DNA from: CAMPJU01 sp046566095
GTDB lineage: Bacteria > Pseudomonadota > Gammaproteobacteria > Xanthomonadales > Xanthomonadaceae
NCBI GenBank assembly: GCA_046566095.1
Contig: JBKHXI010000094.1
Span: forward strand, 1-12,323
Reading direction: 5' to 3'
Length of the DNA stretch: 12,323 nt
The position numbers and the translations under genes are program-made. Position 1 is the first letter of the stretch, and each line of letters opens with the position of its first letter. Of the stretch, positions 5,323-12,323 are shown piece by piece. The notes below the pieces were generated by a model. That model ran no database searches, was not told where the DNA came from, and saw only the letters and a list, made by a program, of their open reading frames with translations.

Positions 5323-6120
5323 ATGGGATTCCTGCAGGGCAAGCGCGCGCTGGTCACCGGCATCGCCAGCCAGCGTTCGATCGCCACCGGCATCGCCGAG
5401 GCGATGCACCGCGAGGGCGCCGAGCTCGCGCTCACCTACCAGAACGACAAGCTCAAGCCGCGGGTGGACGCGGCCGCGGCCGAGTACGGCAGCGACCTCG
5501 TGCTGCCGCTGGACGTCGCCGACGACGCCCAGATCGAGGCCTGCTTCGCCCGCCTGGGCGAGCGCTGGAGCGACGGCTTCGACATCCTGGTGCACGCCAT
5601 CGCCTTCGCCCCGCGCGAGGCCATCGCCGGCCAGTTCCTCGACGGCCTGACCCGCGAGAACTTCGCGATGGCGCACGACATCTCGGCCTACTCGCTGGCC
5701 GCGCTGGCCAAGGCCGCGCGCCCGCACATGCAGGGCCGCAACGGCGCGATCCTGACCCTGACCTACCTCGGCGCCGAGCGCGCCCTGGTCGGCTACAACC
5801 TGATGGGCGTGGCCAAGGCCAGCCTGGAGTCGACGGTGCGCTACCTGGCCTGCAACCTCGGCCCGGAAGGCATCCGCGTCAACGCGATTTCCGCCGGCCC
5901 GATCAAGACCCTGGCCGCCGCCGGCATCGCCGGCTTCCGCAAGATCCTCGGCCACGTCGAGGAGAACGCGCCGCTGCGGCGCACGGTCACCATCGAGGAC
6001 GTCGGCAACGCGGCGGCGTTCCTGTGCTCGGACCTGGCCTCGGGCATCACCGGCGAGATCACCTACGTCGACGCCGGCTACAACATCCTGGGCATGACCG
6101 GCATCGTCAACGAGGACTGA
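5323..6120 (+). CDS. fabI: Enoyl-[acyl-carrier-protein] reductase (NADH)
   Basis: A 265-residue short-chain dehydrogenase-like enzyme that reduces trans-2-enoyl-ACP, the last step of each fatty acid elongation cycle. The FabI-type cofactor motif TGIASQRSIATGIA is at 12-25 (GxxxxxSxAxG pattern), with catalytic Y148 (TYLGAER), Y158 and K165 in the family spacing YLGAERALVGYNLMGVAKAS. NAISAGPIKTLAAAGI (187-202) is the substrate-loop region. The length agrees with E. coli FabI (262). The residue equivalent to E. coli Gly93, in the triclosan/diazaborine pocket, is Ala94 (HAIAFAP instead of HSIGFAP). Xanthomonas species are known to rely on FabV, so a FabI here fits a different genus of the family or an additional enzyme. 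It has its own ribosome binding site and probably its own promoter. Confidence 0.97.
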   Translation: MGFLQGKRALVTGIASQRSIATGIAEAMHREGAELALTYQNDKLKPRVDAAAAEYGSDLVLPLDVADDAQIEACFARLGERWSDGFDILVHAIAFAPREAIAGQFLDGLTRENFAMAHDISAYSLAALAKAARPHMQGRNGAILTLTYLGAERALVGYNLMGVAKASLESTVRYLACNLGPEGIRVNAISAGPIKTLAAAGIAGFRKILGHVEENAPLRRTVTIEDVGNAAAFLCSDLASGITGEITYVDAGYNILGMTGIVNED

Positions 6121-6145
6121 GCGCAGGGGTCGCGTGCTCCGAAAC

Positions 6146-6174
6146 GGAAAAGCCCGGCAATGCCGGGCTTTTCC
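6146..6174. terminator. Bidirectional intrinsic terminator, fabI / TonB-dependent receptor
   Basis: A 13-bp perfect stem (6146-6158 with 6162-6174) with an AAT loop. The stem begins with GGAAAA and ends with TTTTCC, so a T run follows the GC-rich part on either strand. It lies between the convergent fabI and receptor genes and can stop both. Confidence 0.92.
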
Positions 6175-6193
6175 TGTTGCCTGGACGATGGGC

Positions 6194-8808
<2,615 letters not shown>

Positions 8809-8876
8809 TTTGATTCTCTCCCGAGTGATGGTGCTTTTCCGGACGGGGTGTCGCGTCGGCCGGCGGTCAGGCAAGG

Positions 8877-8890
8877 CTGAACGCGTTCAG
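8877..8890. promoter_or_regulatory. 14-bp palindrome, operator candidate for the receptor gene
   Basis: CTGAACGCGTTCAG is a perfect palindrome lying 14 bp downstream of the -10 box, around or just after the expected transcription start. That position suits a repressor. The central CG and the spacing resemble LacI-family operators, which often control TonB-dependent receptors in this family, but no regulator gene is in the window. Confidence 0.5.
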
Positions 8891-8904
8891 GCGGCCGATG
8901 CCGC

Positions 8905-8933
8905 ACTTAACGGAAAATGAACACGCTTGTCAA
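8905..8933 (-). promoter_or_regulatory. Sigma-70 promoter of the TonB-dependent receptor gene
   Basis: On the minus strand a consensus -35 TTGACA (8933-8928) is followed after exactly 17 bp by TTAAGT (8910-8905). It is the best promoter match in the window. The expected start is near 8898, giving a leader of about 90 nt before the ATG at 8808. Confidence 0.75.
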
Positions 8934-8949
8934 TCATCTGTCAATCATC
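8928..8949. repeat. Two tandem 11-bp repeats overlapping the receptor promoter -35
   Basis: TGTCAATCATC occurs twice in perfect tandem (8928-8938 and 8939-8949). On the minus strand each copy reads GATGATTGACA, so each contains a TTGACA; the promoter-proximal one serves as the -35. The distal copy, one helical turn upstream, may bind an activator or be a chance duplication. Confidence 0.7.
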
Positions 8950-8955
8950 GCCGAC

Positions 8956-9006
8956 GGCCACGCTCGCGTGGCCTCGCGGGAACTGCCCCCGGGCCGGTTC
9001 CGGCCC
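8956..9006. repeat. Two hairpins between ppiD and the receptor promoter
   Basis: GGCCACG pairs with CGTGGCC (8956-8962 with 8967-8973, loop CTCG), and GGGCCGG with CCGGCCC (8991-8997 with 9000-9006). They lie downstream of the ppiD stop on the minus strand and lack T runs, so they could be transcript-end hairpins with Rho-dependent termination. The rest of 8809-9079 shows only very GC-rich sequence and the promoter elements described separately. Confidence 0.45.
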
Positions 9007-9079
9007 GCGCCTCGCCTGCCCTGCCGCCACCGGGGCGGGTCCGCCCGGCCCCGCCCGCCGGTCGACGGGCACGCTCAGG

Positions 9080-11035
9080 TCAGAGCCGGTCCTCGGCCAC
9101 GGTCACCCGCATCCGCTCGCGCAGCGCGGAGACGTAGGCCTCGCCGTCGCCGAAGCCGACCACCTGGACCAGCTGCGCGCGCAGCTGCTCGCGCTCCTCC
9201 GGCGCGGCCTCGGCCACGTCGCCCGGCGTCACCGAACGCACCACGAACACGGCCACGCCGCCGTCGGCGAGCTCGGCCTTGCCGGCGCTCACGGCGCCCT
9301 GTTCCGGGGCCGGGGCCGCGAACATCGCCGCGGCCACCGCGGGGTCCGGGATCGGGGCGCCGCGCGGCAGCCCGGGCATCTCGACCGCGGCCAGGCCGCG
9401 CGCCTGCGCCACCGCGTCGAGCGCCTGCCCGCCCTCGACCGCCGCCACCATCTCCTGTGCGGCGGCCTGCGCCGCCTTGCGGGCGCGGTCGGCCAGGATC
9501 GCGGCCATCACCTGTTCGCGGACCTCGGCCAGCGGCCGGGTGCGTTCGGGCGTGTGCTCGGCCACGCGCAGCAGCACGCCGCGGCCGTCGGGCAGTTCGA
9601 TCAGGTCGCTGACCGTGCCGTCCTCGATCAGGATCTGCGAGAAGGCGGCGCGCTGGACCGCAGGCTCGGCGGCGATGCCGCTGCCGCCGCCGCGCGGGAA
9701 CGGCGGCGTGGTCCGCACTTCGGTCCCCGCGAGCCGCGCCGCCGGCGCGAGCGTGTTCGGGTTGCGGTAGACCTCGTCGACGACCTTGCCGGCCAGGTCG
9801 CTGTAGGCCCGCACCCGGTCCTCCTCGGCCTGCTCGGCGGCCAGCCGCTCGCGCACGTCCTCGAACGCGACCGGGCCCTCGCCGGCCTGGACCTCGCGCA
9901 GCTGGATCACGTGCCAGCCGAACTCGCTGCGCACCGGGTCGCTGACCTGGCCCGGTTCCATCGCGAACAGCGCCTCGTCGAAGGCGTCGCCCATGGTGCC
10001 GGGCGCGATCCAGCCCAGGTCGCCGCCGGCATCGGCCGAGCCGGTGTCCTGCGAGTGCTCGCGCGCCAGCGCCGCGAAATCGGCGCCGGGGGCGCGCGCC
10101 TGCTGCGCCAGGCTGCGCGCCTGTTCCTCGTCCTGGACCAGGATGTGCGAGGCCAGGCGCTGGCCGGCGCCGGACAGGCTGGCGCGTTCGCGGGCGAAGC
10201 GTTCGCGCAGGGTCGCCTCGCCGGCGGCCGGGGGCGCGGGCAGGGCCGCGGCGTCGAGCACGATGTACTCGATGGCCACGGTCTCGGGCGCGCGGAAGTC
10301 CTGCGGATGCGAGGCGTACCAGGCCTGGATCGCGGCATCGTCCACCTGCGCCTGCGGCGAGCCGGCGGCCGGCGCGGTCGCCGGCACCACCACCCAGGCC
10401 ACGTCGCGACGCTCGCCCAGCAGGGCCATCATCCGGTCCAGCTGGCTGGCGGTGACGAAGGCCGAGGAGGCCACGCTCTCGGCGATCAGGGACTGTTCCA
10501 GGGACTCGCGCACCAGCTGTTCGAACTGGCGCGGGGTGCGCGCCGGCACCTGCGAGGCGAGCGCGATCTGGTAGCGTTCGGCGTCGAAGCGGCCGCCGAC
10601 CTGGAAGGCGGGGATGCCGCGGATCATCGCGCGCACCTGGTCGTCGCCGACCACCACGCCGGAGCGGCGCGCGGCCATGCGCAGGATGCGCTCGTCGACC
10701 AGGCGTTCCAGCACCCGGCGCTTGTTGTCGGCGTGCTCGAAGGCGGCCGCGTCGAAGGCTTCGCCCTGCTGCTGGCGCTGCTGCTGGCGGGCCTGGTCGA
10801 AGCGCTCGCGGAACTCGGCGGCCTCGACGTACTCCTCCTCCCACAGCATCGACACCGGCCAGAAGGCCGGCGCGCCGGGCCACCAGGTCGGCGGCGCCTC
10901 GACCTTGGCGACCCAGGAGTCGATCCGCTGGGTCATGTACTGTTCCATCCCGAAGAACAGGAACGGGATCGCCAGCAGCAGCAGGATCACCTTGGCGATC
11001 CAGCCGGTGGACTTGTCTCGGAGTTTCTGCAGCAT
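9080..11035 (-). CDS. ppiD: PpiD-type periplasmic folding chaperone, SurA_N and parvulin domains
   Basis: A 651-residue inner-membrane-anchored chaperone of the PpiD family that assists folding of proteins emerging into the periplasm. One N-terminal membrane segment (about 13-29, WIAKVILLLLAIPFLFF) follows the basic MLQKLRDK, placing the rest in the periplasm. SurA_N-like helices span about 70-215, with LVDERILRMAARRSGVVV at 112-129. The parvulin domain spans about 295-384, from ASHILVQ to FGWHVIQLREV, with the conserved H297 and H375 and a GDLGWIAPGTM core. A helical C-terminal part follows. E. coli PpiD has 623 residues. The ATG at 11035 is chosen because the protein then starts with the family's N-terminus; no good Shine-Dalgarno is present. 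The tRNA-Asp neighbourhood matches other members of the family, apart from the IS insertion. Confidence 0.93.
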   Translation of the reverse strand: MLQKLRDKSTGWIAKVILLLLAIPFLFFGMEQYMTQRIDSWVAKVEAPPTWWPGAPAFWPVSMLWEEEYVEAAEFRERFDQARQQQRQQQGEAFDAAAFEHADNKRRVLERLVDERILRMAARRSGVVVGDDQVRAMIRGIPAFQVGGRFDAERYQIALASQVPARTPRQFEQLVRESLEQSLIAESVASSAFVTASQLDRMMALLGERRDVAWVVVPATAPAAGSPQAQVDDAAIQAWYASHPQDFRAPETVAIEYIVLDAAALPAPPAAGEATLRERFARERASLSGAGQRLASHILVQDEEQARSLAQQARAPGADFAALAREHSQDTGSADAGGDLGWIAPGTMGDAFDEALFAMEPGQVSDPVRSEFGWHVIQLREVQAGEGPVAFEDVRERLAAEQAEEDRVRAYSDLAGKVVDEVYRNPNTLAPAARLAGTEVRTTPPFPRGGGSGIAAEPAVQRAAFSQILIEDGTVSDLIELPDGRGVLLRVAEHTPERTRPLAEVREQVMAAILADRARKAAQAAAQEMVAAVEGGQALDAVAQARGLAAVEMPGLPRGAPIPDPAVAAAMFAAPAPEQGAVSAGKAELADGGVAVFVVRSVTPGDVAEAAPEEREQLRAQLVQVVGFGDGEAYVSALRERMRVTVAEDRL

Positions 11036-11064
11036 GGAAGGCGCGCACCCGGGGCGTGAGCCGG

Positions 11065-11070
11065 GCAGTT
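11065..11070 (-). promoter_or_regulatory. Possible -10 element for ppiD
   Basis: TAAACT within GGTTAAACTGCC on the minus strand, 30 nt before the ppiD ATG. No convincing -35 lies at the right distance, so this is a weak call. Confidence 0.3.
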
Positions 11071-11131
11071 TAACCGCAACCGCCCCCGCCCCCGAAGTTC
11101 CGCGTGAAAGGATCCACGGGCTTGCGGAGCA

Positions 11132-11204
11132 GCGAACATGGATGTTCGCGCCCGCCTGAACGCCATGGATGGTGATACCGCGGGCGGAGCAATCCCCTGC
11201 CCGC
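11132..11204 (+). other. Cluster of GGA-loop hairpins upstream of ppiD
   Basis: Three inverted repeats follow one another: 11132-11138 with 11143-11149 (7 bp, loop TGGA, reading ACATGGATGT across the top); 11161-11165 with 11170-11174 (5 bp with one wobble, loop TGGA); and 11180-11185 with 11199-11204 (6 bp, 13-base loop starting GGAG). All show GGA in the loop on the plus strand only, as in the block after tRNA-Ser. No gene is seen here. A plus-strand transcript would run away from ppiD. Confidence 0.5.
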
Positions 11205-11211
11205 CGGGCGC

Positions 11212-11299
11212 CGCCGGTCCGAAGGCCGGGCATCGCCGGTCCGAGGGCCGGGCATCGCCGTTCCGAAGACCGAACGCCGCCGGTCCGAAGCCCGGATAC
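11212..11299. repeat. Four tandem 22-bp repeats
   Basis: Units at 11212-11233, 11234-11255, 11256-11277 and 11278-11299, each beginning CGCCGGTCCGAAG or a close variant. Units 1 and 2 differ at one position; units 3 and 4 differ from unit 1 at six and four positions. The array is non-coding as far as I can tell. It lies between ppiD and the IS. Confidence 0.85.
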
Positions 11300-11364
11300 T
11301 GCGCCATCGCACCCCGACCGATCGCACGCCGCCCACCCACCCGGAAGCGATGCGGAAAACAAAA

Positions 11365-11389
11365 GGTAATTCCTAGCCTTTCCGGACCA
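11365..11389 (+). repeat. IS terminal inverted repeat, left
   Basis: Begins GGTAATTCCTAGCC and continues after three variable bases (TTT) with CCGGACCA. It matches the other end at 22 of 25 positions; the three mismatches are the central TTT against AAA. The transposase stop codon lies inside it (11373-11375). Confidence 0.93.
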
Positions 11390-12152
11390 AAGTGGGCCGC
11401 AGTTCCTGGATCGAGGTCTGCCTGAGAAGCTTGTGCAGCAAGGGTTTCAGGTCTTCGTCCCGATGGTTGTAGCGGTAGCAAACCTCGGCCAGGTACAGAT
11501 GGAAGTATTGCTGGGGCACGCCGCGGTAGGGATACAGCCAGTTCTTGGCGTAGCTCCAGAAGCCCTCGATGCCGTTGATGTGCTCGCGTCCGACCGGACG
11601 GCCCTTGGCCTTGCGGATCATCACGTGCTCGCCGCGCAGCTTCAAGGTGGCGTAAGCCTGCCACTCGTCGGTGTAGTACAGGGCGCCTTCGCGGGTATGC
11701 GCCTCGATCTCGCGCATGACCGAGAGCCGGTCGTGGGCCGGGATCGGCATGGCCTTGACCCGGCCGTTGCGCTTGATCAGGCCGAACACGATCACCTTGC
11801 CCAGCGCGCCCCACCCACGAGGCCCGTGGCGTGCGCCCCCGAACGTGGTTTCGTCGCATTCGATCGCGCCCTCAAACGGCTCACGCAGCTGCTCGACCTG
11901 GGCACAGCAGGCCCGCAGCAGCCGGTAGAACCGTTCCCGCGCCGCGGCACTGGCCTGGGCACCAAACCGCTGCCGGTAGGACGGCACGCCGAGCACGAAC
12001 AACTCCAGCAATCGGCGCTTGGTGGCGGCCGGCAGCCGCACCGAATCCCAGACCGACGTCCAGCTGAAGCGGCGTCCACAGGCGCGGCATTTCAAGCGGC
12101 CATCCACCAGCCGATAGTGCCTGCAACCCCCACATGCCGGACATCGCCTCAT
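11373..12152 (-). CDS. IS1595-family transposase (ISXO2-like DDE domain)
   Basis: A 259-residue transposase that cuts and joins the IS ends. An N-terminal zinc ribbon is formed by C4-x2-C7 and C22-x2-C25. The catalytic ISXO2-like domain follows: D100 in ECDETTFGG, D162 in YYTDEWQAY, and the HINGIEGFWSYAK block (191-203) carrying N193, E196 and K203, giving the DDN(E)K signature. The ATG at 12152 is chosen over an in-frame TTG two codons earlier because GAGG lies eight bases before the ATG but too close to the TTG. The stop is in the left terminal repeat, so nearly the whole element is coding. No frameshift or truncation is seen, so it should be active. Confidence 0.93.
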   Translation of the reverse strand: MRRCPACGGCRHYRLVDGRLKCRACGRRFSWTSVWDSVRLPAATKRRLLELFVLGVPSYRQRFGAQASAAARERFYRLLRACCAQVEQLREPFEGAIECDETTFGGARHGPRGWGALGKVIVFGLIKRNGRVKAMPIPAHDRLSVMREIEAHTREGALYYTDEWQAYATLKLRGEHVMIRKAKGRPVGREHINGIEGFWSYAKNWLYPYRGVPQQYFHLYLAEVCYRYNHRDEDLKPLLHKLLRQTSIQELRPTLVRKG

Positions 12153-12171
12153 GACCAAATCCTCTGGGATC

Positions 12172-12196
12172 TGGTCCGGTTTGGCTAGGAATTACC
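12172..12196 (-). repeat. IS terminal inverted repeat, right
   Basis: Read on the minus strand it starts GGTAATTCCTAGCC, then AAA, then CCGGACCA. The transposase promoter would have to overlap it; no clear -10/-35 was identified in the short leader. Confidence 0.93.
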
Positions 12197-12226
12197 AAAC
12201 AAAAAAGACGCCGCAAGGGCGTCTTT
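12197..12226 (-). terminator. Intrinsic terminator of the tRNA-Asp transcript
   Basis: On the minus strand AAAGACGCC pairs with GGCGTCTTT (12226-12218 with 12212-12204) around a five-base loop, followed by further Ts (TTTGTTT). The IS target duplication AAACAAAA is this T-rich tail, so the insertion left the terminator working. Confidence 0.9.
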
Positions 12227-12239
12227 CGGATTTCGCAAA

Positions 12240-12316
12240 TGGCGGAGTGGACGGGACTCGAACCCGCGACCCCCGGCGTGACAGGCCGGTATTCTAACCG
12301 ACTGAACTACCACTCC
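12240..12316 (-). tRNA. tRNA-Asp, anticodon GTC
   Basis: Decodes GAU/GAC. On the minus strand the acceptor stem pairs GGAGTGG (12316-12310) with CCACTCC, followed by G and an encoded CCA (12242-12240). The anticodon loop CTGTCAC places GTC at 12282-12280, and the T arm has GGGTTCGAGTCCC. It is nearly identical to E. coli tRNA-Asp and 77 nt long. The adjacent upstream gene is outside the window. Confidence 0.98.
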
Positions 12317-12323
12317 GCTGTCG

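Larger units (their letters stand above)
11365..12196 (-). mobile_element. Complete IS1595-family (ISXO2-like) insertion sequence
   Basis: An 832-bp element with one transposase gene, terminal inverted repeats and a perfect 8-bp target duplication, AAACAAAA, at 11357-11364 and 12197-12204. An 8-bp duplication is typical of IS1595. It is inserted directly beyond the T run of the tRNA-Asp terminator, between tRNA-Asp and ppiD. Intact ends, an intact transposase frame and an undamaged duplication indicate a recent insertion. Confidence 0.95.

Noticed and set aside
8927..11059. Plus-strand 710-codon open frame opposite ppiD
   Set aside because: Shadow of ppiD codon usage; no domain, no ribosome binding site, repetitive Ala/Gly/Arg composition.
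11212..11299. CRISPR array
   Set aside because: The 22-bp units are contiguous with no spacers between them, and no cas gene is present.

Overview
The window is GC-rich DNA, dense with housekeeping genes, and most likely comes from a gammaproteobacterium of the Xanthomonadaceae/Lysobacteraceae (Lysobacter, Luteimonas or a relative). This is inferred from the high GC content, the gene order (PP2C phosphatase; dnaQ-rnhA-methyltransferase divergent from gloB-mltD; fabI; ppiD next to tRNA-Asp), a TonB-dependent receptor of the kind abundant in that family, and an ISXO2-like (IS1595) transposase. No genus can be fixed from the sequence alone.

Layout. Positions 8-98 are tRNA-Ser(CGA). Positions 99-460 have no gene but hold an elaborate set of inverted and direct repeats that copy the 3' end of this tRNA together with its terminator. 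Then come a PP2C-type Ser/Thr phosphatase (+, 461-1165) and, convergent with it, a minus-strand cluster: YafS-like methyltransferase, rnhA (TTG start) and dnaQ, the last two overlapping by ATGA. Divergent from that cluster, gloB and an MltD-like lytic transglycosylase overlap by ATGA and are followed by fabI (+). A bidirectional terminator separates fabI from a minus-strand TonB-dependent receptor that carries a one-base frameshift about two thirds of the way along, with a clear sigma-70 promoter and a palindromic operator candidate upstream. Next is ppiD (minus), then a 329-bp intergenic stretch with GGA-loop hairpins and a four-copy 22-bp tandem repeat. A complete 832-bp IS1595-family insertion with 8-bp target duplications follows. 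The window closes with the tRNA-Asp(GTC) terminator and gene (minus).

How the genes relate. dnaQ (replication proofreading), rnhA (RNA:DNA hybrid removal), the YafS-like protein, gloB (methylglyoxal detoxification) and mltD (murein turnover) form a cluster also known from E. coli, but rnhA and dnaQ are co-directional here rather than divergent. fabI supplies the last step of the fatty acid elongation cycle; ppiD is an inner-membrane-anchored periplasmic folding factor.

The most unusual signal is at 87-317. A tRNA 3'-end-plus-terminator module occurs as direct, inverted, direct (A-A'-A). The central arm can pair almost perfectly with either flank, and between A' and the second A lie four small hairpins, two with GGA-containing loops. 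It could be a structured RNA, a MITE-like element, or debris of duplicated tRNA genes; the sequence alone cannot decide.
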